Positions 1-12,071 of a stretch of DNA of 64,000 nt are shown here, in pieces. A model generated the notes under the pieces. The model ran no database searches, was not told the DNA's origin, and saw nothing but the letters and a program-made list of their open reading frames with translations. The stretch comes from Maribacter sp. (GTDB taxonomy: Bacteria > Bacteroidota > Bacteroidia > Flavobacteriales > Flavobacteriaceae), in contig NZ_JADGES010000001.1 in NCBI RefSeq assembly GCF_016744255.1, positions 1-64,000 on the forward strand, given 5' to 3'. Numbering within the stretch: the stretch's first letter is position 1; each line of letters starts with the position of its first letter. The position numbers and the translations under genes were made by a program.

Positions 1-1313
1 TGCATATCATTCATTTTCAATAAAAACTTATAAGTGCTCTTTAATTGCACCTCTAAATGATAATCCATACCAGCCTCATAATGAGCAACTAAACTTAATA
101 CACGTGCAAAACACATTAAGTCTTCACGCATTTTTAAATTTTTATTTTCAATAATTTTTTTTAAATATTGAATACAAGATTTATTATCCCCTATTCCAAA
201 ATACAAGCATGCAATTTTATAGTATAACACCATTACATGATGCACATCTATACGGTCCTTGTGTTTATTAATTCCGTATTCTACAATTTTCACCAAATAC
301 AACCCTTTCTCAAAAGTTCCTTCTAAAAAGTGAAGACTCAATCGGTTGGCATTTAGATATAAAAAAACCAGAGAGTTAATGTTATCATTCTTTGGAAAAG
401 CCTTAGACTCTACTATAGATTCTAATTTTTCTAATGTTTGCTTAAATTGTGAGCTATATTTTACATAAAACAACGATTCTAATAAATAATGATTCCCTTT
501 CAAGAAAAATACAGGGTTTAAATAAATCATTTCTTTTTGCTCATAAAATAAGCCTACCCATTTATTAGCATATTTATAGCAAGAAAGAAAATCTTGCATT
601 AAAAAACTGTGCCATAAGTGAGCCTTATAGAGCCATAGTTTCTCTCTAAAGCCTAAATCTTCTATTTTATATTTAGGTAGGTGTTTTTCAAAATACTCCT
701 CCACCATTTGGTGGCTTTCATCACTTTTAACGTAACCAACCTTAAGCATCATACTATACAACTGCATAGATAGATTAGAAAGTTTACTAGTAATTACATT
801 CTGGCCAGACAATTCTTTTGCTTGTATTGCCAGTTCATTTGCCCTATCAGGAATACTACGCGTAATATATTGAGTTTCTATTATTTTTTCTAATTCTACA
901 ATCTCATAGGCAATATTCTTCTCCTCATTATCTATAGCAGTAGCCTTTACTTTATCTAATATTTTAAGACTTTGCTTATATAGTCCTTTTTGATACAGAA
1001 TAGTCGCAAAATCTAACTGCTCCCTAATCTGAACACGTATATTTTGGTTTACAGGATTTAATCTTAAGCTCACCAAAATTTGTTTGTAAAGGTGCGCTTT
1101 AAGATTAGATAATTGTTCTTTTTTAACTATTCCGCTATCCAGAATAATTTTCTCTTTATATACCTTAATCTTGTCTAATAAGTTGAATAATGCTAAGAAT
1201 TTAGCATCAGAATTCACCCCTAATCGCCCAACATACAATTTAAATTGTCGCTTCTCTGACTTAGATAGGGATTTCACTAAAACGAACAAAGCATCTTTAT
1301 GTACATTTGTCAT
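1..1313 (-). CDS. conserved hypothetical alpha-helical/TPR-like protein, C-terminus truncated by window edge
   Basis: Open minus-strand frame from ATG at 1311-1313 (MTNVHKDALFVLVKSLSKSEKRQFKLYVGRLGVNSDAKFLALFNLLDKIKVYKEK...) with no stop to position 1; absent from ORF track because it leaves the window. Confidence 0.85.
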   Translation of the reverse strand, partial: MTNVHKDALFVLVKSLSKSEKRQFKLYVGRLGVNSDAKFLALFNLLDKIKVYKEKIILDSGIVKKEQLSNLKAHLYKQILVSLRLNPVNQNIRVQIREQLDFATILYQKGLYKQSLKILDKVKATAIDNEEKNIAYEIVELEKIIETQYITRSIPDRANELAIQAKELSGQNVITSKLSNLSMQLYSMMLKVGYVKSDESHQMVEEYFEKHLPKYKIEDLGFREKLWLYKAHLWHSFLMQDFLSCYKYANKWVGLFYEQKEMIYLNPVFFLKGNHYLLESLFYVKYSSQFKQTLEKLESIVESKAFPKNDNINSLVFLYLNANRLSLHFLEGTFEKGLYLVKIVEYGINKHKDRIDVHHVMVLYYKIACLYFGIGDNKSCIQYLKKIIENKNLKMREDLMCFARVLSLVAHYEAGMDYHLEVQLKSTYKFLLKMNDM

Positions 1314-1331
1314 CGTAAAAAAAATAGTTTA

Positions 1332-1339
1332 TATATTTG
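1332..1339 (+). promoter_or_regulatory. Bacteroidota-type -7 element TATATTTG (with TTG at 1307-1309, 22-nt spacer) for leuA
   Basis: Match to TTG-N17-23-TAnnTTTG. Confidence 0.4.
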
Positions 1340-1451
1340 TATATCAATCATTTAAAAGAACAAAAAACTATATTAACATTGTAAATATTCATTCTATATT
1401 TAGTTCTTTCCTTCTATTGTCATATATTCGTTACGACCAGTTAAAACTACG

Positions 1452-1459
1452 CAAATATA
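1452..1459 (-). promoter_or_regulatory. Bacteroidota-type -7 element (minus strand TATATTTG; TTG at 1478-1480, 18-nt spacer) for the divergent 1..1313 gene
   Basis: Reverse complement CAAATATA immediately before the leuA ATG. Confidence 0.4.
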
Positions 1460-2632
1460 ATGAGCAAAGATAAAGTACAAATTTTTGACACCACACTAAG
1501 AGATGGAGAACAAGTTCCGGGATGCAAATTGGATACGGAACAGAAATTAGTAATTGCAGAAAGGTTAGAACTTTTAGGTGTGGATATTATTGAAGCTGGG
1601 TTCCCCGTATCTAGTCCTGGAGATTTTAAATCTGTCACAGAGATTTCTAAGTTAATGAAAAATGTTACTGTTTGTGGTTTAACCCGTGCAGTAAAAAATG
1701 ATATTGAAGTTGCAGCAGAAGCTCTAAAGTATGCAAAAAGACCTAGAATACATACAGGTATAGGAACATCAGCATCTCATATAAAATTTAAATTCGATTC
1801 TAACAAAGATGCTATAATTGAACGTGCTGTTAGTGCTGTTAAACATGCTAAATCCTTTGTAGAAGATGTTGAGTTTTATGCAGAAGATGCAGGACGAACA
1901 GACAATGAGTTTTTAGCACGTGTTTGCGAAGCAGTTATAAAAGCAGGGGCTACGGTACTAAATATTCCTGATACAACAGGATATTGTCTTCCGGAAGAAT
2001 ATGGTGCAAAAATAAAATACCTAAAAGAGAATGTTACTAGTATTCATAAAGCAATACTTTCTTGCCACTGCCATAATGATTTAGGTTTAGCAACGGCAAA
2101 TTCTATTGCTGGCGTTGTTAATGGAGCAAGACAAATTGAGTGTACTATAAATGGTATTGGCGAACGCGCAGGAAATACAGCCCTAGAGGAAGTTGTTATG
2201 ATTTTAAGACAACACCCAACATTAGGACTAGATACCGGAATCAATAGTAAATTATTAAACGATACTAGTTTAATGGTTGCTCAAAAAATGGGAATGATGG
2301 TACAACCTAACAAAGCAATTGTTGGAGCAAATGCTTTTGCTCACAGTTCTGGTATACACCAAGATGGCGTCATTAAAAACAGAGAAACTTACGAGATTAT
2401 TGACCCTGCAGATGTTGGTGTCAATGAATCATCTATTATACTTACAGCAAGAAGTGGTCGTGCCGCATTAGCGTATAGAGCTAAAATTGTTGGATACGAA
2501 TTAACAAAAGTTCAGTTAGATACCGTATATGAAGAATTCTTAAAGTATGCAGATACTAGAAAAGAAATTGTAGATAACGATATTCATGAGATTATTGAAA
2601 CAAGTGGTATTAATATTAAAGCCCTAAGTTAA
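1460..2632 (+). CDS. leuA: 2-isopropylmalate synthase (short form)
   Basis: [47 protein letters not shown] motifs. Confidence 0.9.
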   Translation: MSKDKVQIFDTTLRDGEQVPGCKLDTEQKLVIAERLELLGVDIIEAGFPVSSPGDFKSVTEISKLMKNVTVCGLTRAVKNDIEVAAEALKYAKRPRIHTGIGTSASHIKFKFDSNKDAIIERAVSAVKHAKSFVEDVEFYAEDAGRTDNEFLARVCEAVIKAGATVLNIPDTTGYCLPEEYGAKIKYLKENVTSIHKAILSCHCHNDLGLATANSIAGVVNGARQIECTINGIGERAGNTALEEVVMILRQHPTLGLDTGINSKLLNDTSLMVAQKMGMMVQPNKAIVGANAFAHSSGIHQDGVIKNRETYEIIDPADVGVNESSIILTARSGRAALAYRAKIVGYELTKVQLDTVYEEFLKYADTRKEIVDNDIHEIIETSGINIKALS

Positions 2633-3753
2633 TGTATTTAAATATTGCTCTTTTAGGTGGTGACGGTATTGGCCCTGAAGTACTAGCCCAATCCGTAAAA
2701 TGCCTACAGGCAATAGAACATAATTTTGGACACACTTTTTCTATTACTAAGGCAGACATAGGTGCTATTGCCATGAAAAAGACAGGCAAGCCACTACCTG
2801 AAAAAACACTAAAAATATGTAAAAATTCAGATGCCATTTTATTTGGTGCAATTGGCTCTCTTGAATATGACCAAAACCCTAAAGCTAAAGTTTGGCCAGA
2901 ACAAGGATTGTTTCAGTTACGCAAAGAGCTAGACTTGTTTGCCAATATTAGACCCGTAAAAGTTTTCCCTGCATTAGCAAAATTATCCCCTTTAAATAAA
3001 GCCAATATTTTAGATACCGACTTAGTAATTTACAGAGAACTTACTGGTGGAATTTATTTTGGAAAAAAAGAAGTTAGTGATGATGGTACTTTCGCTATGG
3101 ATGCTTGTGAGTATACTGAAAAAGAAATAAGTAGAATTACACACTTAGCTTTTAAAGCAGCTAAAAGCCGAAGAAAAAAACTCACCCTAGTAGACAAAGC
3201 CAATGTTTTAGAGACCTCTAGATTATGGCGTAGAGTGGTTATGAATATTGCGAGCAGCTATCCAGAAGTAAGCCTTAATTGTATGTTTATGGATCATGCA
3301 GCAGTACAGATGATACTAAACCCTAATCAGTTTGATGTTATTCTAACCGATAACATGTTTGGAGATATATTGTCTGACCAAGGGAGTGCTATTTCTGGTT
3401 CTATTGGTTTACTCCCCTCCTCTTCTGTTGGTATTGGCCATGCTATGTTTGAGCCTATCCATGGTTCGTACCCACAAGCTAAAGGTAAAAATATAGCAAA
3501 CCCAGTTGCATCGATTTTAAGTGTAGCCATGCTATTACAACATTTTGACTTACAAGAAGAAGCCAACGCAGTAATAACTGCTGTGCTTAAATCTTTTGCT
3601 AAGAAAATAGTTACTCCAGATGTATTAGGAAGCAGTAAATACGGTACAGACTATGTCGGAGATTTTATTGCTAATAACATCTCGGATGATTCTGATGATG
3701 ACTTAAAAATAAATGATGAAAATATTGGGTTAGGAAAATCCACCATAATTTAA
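2632..3753 (+). CDS. leuB: 3-isopropylmalate dehydrogenase
   Basis: LLGGDGIGPEV start, LTDNMFGDILSDQ, EPIHGSYPQAKGKNIANP; TAATG overlap with leuA. Confidence 0.93.
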   Translation: MYLNIALLGGDGIGPEVLAQSVKCLQAIEHNFGHTFSITKADIGAIAMKKTGKPLPEKTLKICKNSDAILFGAIGSLEYDQNPKAKVWPEQGLFQLRKELDLFANIRPVKVFPALAKLSPLNKANILDTDLVIYRELTGGIYFGKKEVSDDGTFAMDACEYTEKEISRITHLAFKAAKSRRKKLTLVDKANVLETSRLWRRVVMNIASSYPEVSLNCMFMDHAAVQMILNPNQFDVILTDNMFGDILSDQGSAISGSIGLLPSSSVGIGHAMFEPIHGSYPQAKGKNIANPVASILSVAMLLQHFDLQEEANAVITAVLKSFAKKIVTPDVLGSSKYGTDYVGDFIANNISDDSDDDLKINDENIGLGKSTII

Positions 3754-4400
3754 ACCCCATTTTTTCCAATTAGTTTCTCCTCAAAATAATTAAATTCTTT
3801 TCTTAAAAGAAAGGTGCTCATCTTCTTCCTCTCTTTTACATATTCAAAAATTAGGGCAACGACTGCCATTTTTCTCTTTTTACCTGAAAAAGAAAAGTTA
3901 AATGAATCATAACCTTCCTTTAATAAGGTTACACTATTTGCATCTGGTAACTCAAAATATTCCGTCCTTTTGCAATAAGCGGTTGTTTAAAATGGTTTCC
4001 ATAATAAAAAAGCAGGAGCTCCATTAAAAACGAAAAAGCTTAGCATACTAATATGGGACAGAACAACTCTATCTACACTTTTTTTTAACAAACGGAAGTG
4101 TAATAATCGTATTCATAAACACCCTTGCAATAAACCCACCAAAAACAGGCCATTAATAAACTCATAATCTTTTATAAATTCAATTTCATCTACCGTAATA
4201 ACCTCTTCCGCGTTATGAACATTGAAGACTACTTCATTTTTTTTTACAAGACATCACTTTGAAATTAAAAGATAATTTACCCCTTCTCATTACCATGATA
4301 CTTACCAAACAACACCTTTTTTAAAGTTTACAAAATTTTCTTTTTTACAAGAAAAAACACAACTCAATATTATATTAACCAAAGCCGCATCCTCTATTTT
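3750..4400 (-). pseudogene. decayed unknown gene (several minus-strand fragments separated by frameshifts and a stop)
   Basis: Reverse translation gives ...KNEVVFNVHNAEEVITVDEIEFIKDYEFINGLFFGGFIARVFMNTIITLPFVKK[fs in polyA]KSVDRVVLSHISMLSFFVFNGAPAFLLWKPF*TTAYCKRTEYFELPDANSVTLLKEGYDSFNFSFSGKKRKMAVVALIFEYVKERKKMSTFLLRKEFNYFEEKLIGKNGV*. Confidence 0.55.
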
Positions 4401-4525
4401 AATGGATATTCTATTTAAATACAAAGAGTAATTATTTAATTAAAATAAAAAACAAAGAATTCAACGTATTCATTATTGAATGTCTTAACGCATTGTTTTA
4501 TCTTTACAGGCTTTAAATCCAACTA

Positions 4526-6952
4526 ATGAAAATTTCTTTTAACTGGCTTAAACAGTTTATAAACATCGATTGGGATTCCCAGAAAACAGCGGAACTCTTA
4601 ACAGACCTTGGTCTAGAGGTAGAAGGCGTTGTTCCTTTTGAATCTGTAAAAGGCGGTTTAAACGGTGTTATTGTAGGCCATGTGTTATCCTGTGAAAAAC
4701 ACAGCAATGCAGATAAACTTAAGATAACCCTTGTAGACATAGGAGGAGAATCTCCTCTACAAATTGTTTGTGGCGCCCCTAATGTAGCAGCAGGACAAAA
4801 AGTTCCTGTAGCAACAATCGGAACAACTCTTTATACAAAAGAAGGAGAAGGTTGGACTATAAAAAAAGGAAAAATCAGAGGGGAAGAAAGTCATGGAATG
4901 ATTTGCGCCGAAGATGAACTAGGAATTGGAGAAAGCCATGATGGTATTATGGTTTTAGCAGAAAACTTAACTCCAGGAACCTTATGCTCCGAAATTTTTG
5001 AAATAGAAAACGATGAAGTTTTTGAAATTGGCCTCACGCCAAATAGAGCGGATGCCATGAGCCATTTTGGTGTGGCAAGAGATTTAAAAGCCGGACTTAA
5101 GCAAAAAGAAGTTGAAATAGAATTAATTACACCTCCTGTAACCAATTTTAATGTAAATACCAGATCTCTTAAATTCGATGTATCGGTAGAGAACAACGAA
5201 TTAGCTCCTAGATATGCAGGAGTAACACTAAGTAACCTAATAGTACAACCATCTCCAGATTGGTTACAAAATAGATTAAACGCTATTGGTATAACTCCAA
5301 AAAACAATCTTGTAGATGCAACCAATTATGTATTGCACGAATTAGGACAACCACTACATGCTTTTGATGCTGCTAAAATAAAAGGCAATAAAATAGTTGT
5401 AAAAACATTACCTAAAGGAACTAAGTTTACTACGCTAGATGGCATAGAAAGAGAATTACATGAAGAGGATTTAATGATTTGTGATGCAGAAAAGCCAATC
5501 TGTATTGCTGGTGTATTTGGAGGCTTGCATTCTGGAGTTTCAGAAAATACTACCTCTATCTTTTTAGAAAGCGCCTATTTTAATGCTGTTTCTGTTAGAA
5601 AAACTGCAAAAAGACACGGATTAAATACCGATGCTTCTTTTAGGTTTGAACGTGGTATAGATATTGAAAATGTAGAGTATAGCTTAAAAAGAGCTGTTCT
5701 ATTAATTAATGAAATTGCTGGAGGAGAAATTACTTCTGATATTATTGATTTATACCCGAATAAGGCTAAATCTTTTGAAGTTTTTGTTCCTTTTGATAAA
5801 ATACACCGTCTTATTGGACAAGAAATACCAAGAGATACCATAAAATCTATTTTAACCTCCTTAGATATAAAAGTAAAAAGTGTAACCGAAGCAGGCTTAG
5901 GTCTCGAAGTTCCAACATACAGAGTAGATGTACAAAGACCTGTAGATGTTATAGAAGAAATTTTACGAGTTTACGGATACAATAATATAGATTTTACGCA
6001 AAAATTAAACGCTTCTATTGCTGCTACAAGTAAATTTGATGATCATAAAGTACAAAACACTATTGGCAATGCCCTTGCCTCTAAAGGTTTTTATGAAATT
6101 ATGACAAACAGCCTTACTTCACCAGAATACACTTTGCTTTCAGAGCATTTAAAACAAGAAAATTCTGTTACTATACTAAACCCGTTAAGCGCGGATTTAT
6201 CTGTCATGAGACAATCTTCTTTGTTTTCTTCGCTAGAGGTAGCTGCTTATAATATCAATAGAAAGAAATCTAATCTTCAGTTATTTGAATTTGGAAAAAC
6301 CTATCGCATAGAGAACACAAATAGAAAAGAGTCTAAATATTTAAGTATACTAATTAGCGGAAACAGAAATAGCCCAAATTGGAACGAAGACCCAAAAAAA
6401 TCTGATTTCTTCTACACCAAATCTATAGTAGAATTTGTACTAGAGCGCTTAGGTATACAAAACACAAAAAGTATTCCTGTAAATAATACGGATTATTCCG
6501 AAGGTTTATCATACGAGATAAAAGGTAAAAATATTGTAGATTTTGGTATAATAAAACCATCCATTTGTAAAAAAATAGATGTAAAACAAGATACAATGTT
6601 TGCTCATTTTAATTGGGATTTAATTTTAGAACTAGCAAGCAAAAATAACATCGTATTTAAAGATATACCTAAATACCCTGAAGTTAAAAGGGATTTTGCA
6701 CTACTGTTAGATGACCATATTACCTTTAAAGAAATATATGATATTGCATTACAGACAGAGAAAAAAATACTTAAAAAAGTAAGCCTTTTTGATGTCTATA
6801 CTGGGAAAAAATTAGCTTCCGGAAAAAAATCTTATGCAGTCAGTTTTACCCTTCAAGACAACAACAGTACACTAACAGATAAACAGATTGACAAAATCAT
6901 GAGCAAATTAAAATATAGATTTGAAAATGATTTAGCTGCCGAACTAAGATAG
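4526..6952 (+). CDS. pheT: phenylalanyl-tRNA synthetase beta subunit
   Basis: Full-length PheT: tRNA-binding domain, B3/B4, B5 and C-terminal FDX-ACB domain. Confidence 0.95.
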   Translation: MKISFNWLKQFINIDWDSQKTAELLTDLGLEVEGVVPFESVKGGLNGVIVGHVLSCEKHSNADKLKITLVDIGGESPLQIVCGAPNVAAGQKVPVATIGTTLYTKEGEGWTIKKGKIRGEESHGMICAEDELGIGESHDGIMVLAENLTPGTLCSEIFEIENDEVFEIGLTPNRADAMSHFGVARDLKAGLKQKEVEIELITPPVTNFNVNTRSLKFDVSVENNELAPRYAGVTLSNLIVQPSPDWLQNRLNAIGITPKNNLVDATNYVLHELGQPLHAFDAAKIKGNKIVVKTLPKGTKFTTLDGIERELHEEDLMICDAEKPICIAGVFGGLHSGVSENTTSIFLESAYFNAVSVRKTAKRHGLNTDASFRFERGIDIENVEYSLKRAVLLINEIAGGEITSDIIDLYPNKAKSFEVFVPFDKIHRLIGQEIPRDTIKSILTSLDIKVKSVTEAGLGLEVPTYRVDVQRPVDVIEEILRVYGYNNIDFTQKLNASIAATSKFDDHKVQNTIGNALASKGFYEIMTNSLTSPEYTLLSEHLKQENSVTILNPLSADLSVMRQSSLFSSLEVAAYNINRKKSNLQLFEFGKTYRIENTNRKESKYLSILISGNRNSPNWNEDPKKSDFFYTKSIVEFVLERLGIQNTKSIPVNNTDYSEGLSYEIKGKNIVDFGIIKPSICKKIDVKQDTMFAHFNWDLILELASKNNIVFKDIPKYPEVKRDFALLLDDHITFKEIYDIALQTEKKILKKVSLFDVYTGKKLASGKKSYAVSFTLQDNNSTLTDKQIDKIMSKLKYRFENDLAAELR

Positions 6953-6955
6953 AAA

Positions 6956-7522
6956 TTATATCTTCTTTGGAACAAAGACGCTATCAATCTCATGGATAAC
7001 CCCATTACATTGGTTGGCGTCTGCATTTGTAATTTTAGCTGTATTCCCAAATTGATCGGTTAGGACAATATCTGTACCATCCATTGTAGCTATTAACTCA
7101 TCTCCTAAAACCGTGGTAAAAGAAGCTGTACCATTCCCTTGACACATTTGCCTTAATATATTAGAAGCACTAATATTACCAGCAACAATATGATGCGTTA
7201 ATAAAGAATACACCTCTTTTTTATTATCTGGTTTTAAAAAACTGCCGAGATTAAATTCGGATAAATTATCAAAAGCAACATTCGAAGGAGCAAAAACTGT
7301 AAATGGGCCATCTGAGCTAAGAACATCTTCTAAATCTGCCATTTTTATCACAGCCATCAAAGTAGTATGATTTTCTGAAATACCTGTATTTGTGCTAATA
7401 GAGAATTCTGGATTCATTTTAAAAGAGGGCTCATTTTCTTTAGAAGAAGAAACAGTCTGTGCCACACTAATAGCTGAAAACAACAGCAAAAGTGCTGACA
7501 AGGGGTACGCCATGCGATTCAT
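6956..7522 (-). CDS. secreted fasciclin (FAS1) domain protein
   Basis: GPFTVFAPSNVAFDNL ... LLTHHIVAGNI ... NGVIHEIDSVFVPK. Confidence 0.88.
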   Translation of the reverse strand: MNRMAYPLSALLLLFSAISVAQTVSSSKENEPSFKMNPEFSISTNTGISENHTTLMAVIKMADLEDVLSSDGPFTVFAPSNVAFDNLSEFNLGSFLKPDNKKEVYSLLTHHIVAGNISASNILRQMCQGNGTASFTTVLGDELIATMDGTDIVLTDQFGNTAKITNADANQCNGVIHEIDSVFVPKKI

Positions 7523-7773
7523 AGGTTATAGGTAACGGGGGTTAATATTTATCGTTCTCGACGAACAGTATAAATTCTCCGTTAATATACAATATTGTTC
7601 TAATTATAAGAAACCAAAACACTCCTCCGTATTCGTATTAACAAAATATTAACATATTTATTGTACTAAAACAAAACCCTATTAAAACTATGGATTAATC
7701 AATACAAATAATTTAGATAGAAATAAACTATTTAACGAAGATATTATAAGGCACTCCATTTAAATCTATATTA

Positions 7774-8853
7774 TCAATAAACGCACCATCTGGAGCTGGT
7801 TTTACACGCAATAGACCCTAGCTCATTAGAACCTATTTTTCTATACCCTATTAACATAAACCCATTTTTATCATCAAAAGCAACAACGGTAGTTTCTTTA
7901 ATTTTATACTCTACATTTATTTGCTCTGTCCTTAAAAAATTTTCATAAAAATATAACGTAGTCAAATTGCTTTCCATATTATAAATTGCTGGTATACTAG
8001 TTATAATAGCTTCATCCGCAAACTTATTGTAATATAGATTTCCTTGACTATCAAAATTATATTGGTTTGAATTATGAAATTCAGGAGCTGTACTCTCCTC
8101 GTATCTAACATATTGTAATACTAGAGTAGACGCATTTAATACAGAATGTAACTCCTCATAACTAATGATTATATTACCATCTTGCCGCTTAAAAATATTT
8201 TTAACACTATATCCTAAGCTCTGATTATCTATAATACTAAAACTATCATTACTAAAAATTAGAAGATTATTTTCGTTAGTAATCTCGGCATCTAGAGTTA
8301 AAACAAATAACCTGTTATTAGAAAATACCATTTGCAAAGGTTTCTGGGTCAGTTCTAATTCTACAAAGCTAAATTCAGAAGAAGAACTATCTATTTTACG
8401 CAATACATATTTTTTTTGCAAAGTAGTTGTTCCTATCTGATACGCTACATAGAAATAAGAATCATGACGAGCAATGGCTATAACATTTATACTACAGTCT
8501 AATAAATCTGTAAAAACATCTAGCCTTTTCTCTTCTCCTCCTTTAAAATCATAGGAAATAATTTCTCCTTTACAATCAGCCGTTTGCCTATAAAAAGTTT
8601 GGATACTCCCTTCCGAGAAATCAATTACTGGTTCTGGAATAGTAGAAAAAGTACTATTATCATTATTAAAAGTTACTCCGTAGTAATCCGCATTTAAATG
8701 TTGTACCTCAATCTTGTTTTCCTTGTGCAATAACACCGAATAATCGACAGCAACACTACTAATTTCTTTTTTAAGTTCTTGTTCGCTAGTGGATTTTGTG
8801 CATCCTATTATTACCAATGCAAAAACCACCCATACATAACTATAGGTCTTCAT
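7774..8853 (-). CDS. putative lipoprotein, frameshifted near 3' end (probable original end 7728)
   Basis: Lipobox-like ALVIIGCTKS; alternate frame gives LLRVKPAPDGAFIDNIDLNGVPYNIFVK* to 7728. Confidence 0.7.
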   Translation of the reverse strand: MKTYSYVWVVFALVIIGCTKSTSEQELKKEISSVAVDYSVLLHKENKIEVQHLNADYYGVTFNNDNSTFSTIPEPVIDFSEGSIQTFYRQTADCKGEIISYDFKGGEEKRLDVFTDLLDCSINVIAIARHDSYFYVAYQIGTTTLQKKYVLRKIDSSSSEFSFVELELTQKPLQMVFSNNRLFVLTLDAEITNENNLLIFSNDSFSIIDNQSLGYSVKNIFKRQDGNIIISYEELHSVLNASTLVLQYVRYEESTAPEFHNSNQYNFDSQGNLYYNKFADEAIITSIPAIYNMESNLTTLYFYENFLRTEQINVEYKIKETTVVAFDDKNGFMLIGYRKIGSNELGSIACKTSSRWCVY

Positions 8854-8886
8854 AAGAATAAAATTTGGGATCTAATAAAGTGAGTT

Positions 8887-10554
<1,668 letters not shown>

Positions 10555-10685
10555 CTAAAACCAATATTCTTATATTGCATATTAAATAATACATTAACGT
10601 TGTTTCTCTTTTTTTTAACTCGCTATTAACAGCGTAGACCCCCAGTGTTCCTTATTTTTGAATGTTACACAGTAACTATTTGCCC

Positions 10686-12071
10686 ATGAATAGAATTTTA
10701 CTTCTTTGTTTTCTTTTATTATTAGTAAGCTGTAGTACAGTAGAGAAAGGTTCCCCAAGCGTTTTTTTTGCAGGTGAAATCGTTAACCCTACAAGTAAGT
10801 ATGTCGTATTACACAAAGGTGAAAAAGTAGTAGATTCTGCTTTGCTTGATACTAACAATCGATTTTCTTTTACATTCGATTCTATCCCACATGGCCTATA
10901 TAGCTTTAACCATGCTCCCGAACACCAATATGTTTATCTAGAGCCTGGAGACAGTTTAATGATTCGCTTAAATACTGTAGATTTTGATGAATCTCTTATA
11001 TTTTCAGGCAAAGGGGAAAGCATTAACAACTTTCTACTAGATTTATTTCTAGGTAATGAAAAGGAAGAATTACTTGTTCGTAGAAGCTACAACTCCCTAG
11101 AGCCAGACGATTTTAGAAATAAAATAAACTCCCTTAGAGAAAAAAGATTGGGAGAATTAAAAACCATTAAAATGGAGGGTAATTTATCTGACGAAGCCTA
11201 TAATATTGCTGTCGCCAGTATCAATTACACCTATTACAATTATAAAGAACGCTATCCTTTTGATCATAGAAAATACAATAAAGATAAAAAGATAGCCCAA
11301 CTTCCTGATGATTTCTACAACTATAGAAAGAATATTAATTTTAATAACCGCCAGTTAAATTACTTAAGACCTTATTATGATTTTATGCGGTCTCATTTTG
11401 GAAACCTGTCTTATATGACATGTTCTCACAAATGTATTATTAAAAATAATGAAGTAAAAAACAAACTCCATTTTAACAAACACAAATTAAAATTAATAGA
11501 CAGTCTTGTTATAGAAAAGGAACTAAAAGACAACTTATTCCGAAACGTTGCCTTTGATTATCTTTTAAAAACTAACGACTCCTCTAAGAACAATGAAACC
11601 TTTATAAAAGAATTTCATAAATTATCTGGAAGCAATAGACACATAAAAGAGATTGATGACCTTTATACAGGTATTAAAAATATACAACCTGGAAATAAAA
11701 TTCCAAATATCATCGTAACGAGTGCATATGGCGACTCTGTTGTCTTACAAGATATTACAAAAGGAAAAAAAGTAATTTTTTACTTTTGGTCAGAGACCAA
11801 CAAAAAACACTACAAAAGCATCTTTAAAAGAGTTTCCCAATTAAAAGCAAGAAAAAAAGGATATACCATTGTAGGAATAAACTTTAAAACTAAAGAAGAT
11901 AATTGGAAAACTATAATTAACCGTAACAACCTAGACACTAACAATCAATACAGAGCCAGTAGTTTTGATGAGCTATCAAAAAATTTAATTGTCTACCCAT
12001 TAAATAAATGCATCATAACAGATAATAAAATAATTGTAGACGCCTTCTCTAATATCTATGGAAGACTTTAA
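10686..12071 (+). CDS. lipoprotein with N-terminal DUF4369-like and C-terminal thioredoxin-like domain, no CxxC
   Basis: MNRILLLCFLLLLVSCS lipobox; TAttTTTG box at 10653-10660 excludes the upstream ATG at 10662; KKVIFYFWSETNKKHYKSIF. Confidence 0.65.
   Translation: MNRILLLCFLLLLVSCSTVEKGSPSVFFAGEIVNPTSKYVVLHKGEKVVDSALLDTNNRFSFTFDSIPHGLYSFNHAPEHQYVYLEPGDSLMIRLNTVDFDESLIFSGKGESINNFLLDLFLGNEKEELLVRRSYNSLEPDDFRNKINSLREKRLGELKTIKMEGNLSDEAYNIAVASINYTYYNYKERYPFDHRKYNKDKKIAQLPDDFYNYRKNINFNNRQLNYLRPYYDFMRSHFGNLSYMTCSHKCIIKNNEVKNKLHFNKHKLKLIDSLVIEKELKDNLFRNVAFDYLLKTNDSSKNNETFIKEFHKLSGSNRHIKEIDDLYTGIKNIQPGNKIPNIIVTSAYGDSVVLQDITKGKKVIFYFWSETNKKHYKSIFKRVSQLKARKKGYTIVGINFKTKEDNWKTIINRNNLDTNNQYRASSFDELSKNLIVYPLNKCIITDNKIIVDAFSNIYGRL

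Noticed and set aside
1171-1473. 100-aa plus-strand ORF before leuA
   Set aside because: Overlaps the N-terminus of the convincing minus-strand CDS (1..1313) and the promoter region; low-complexity composition
4891-5325. 144-aa minus ORF inside pheT
   Set aside because: Antisense shadow of PheT with no recognisable motifs
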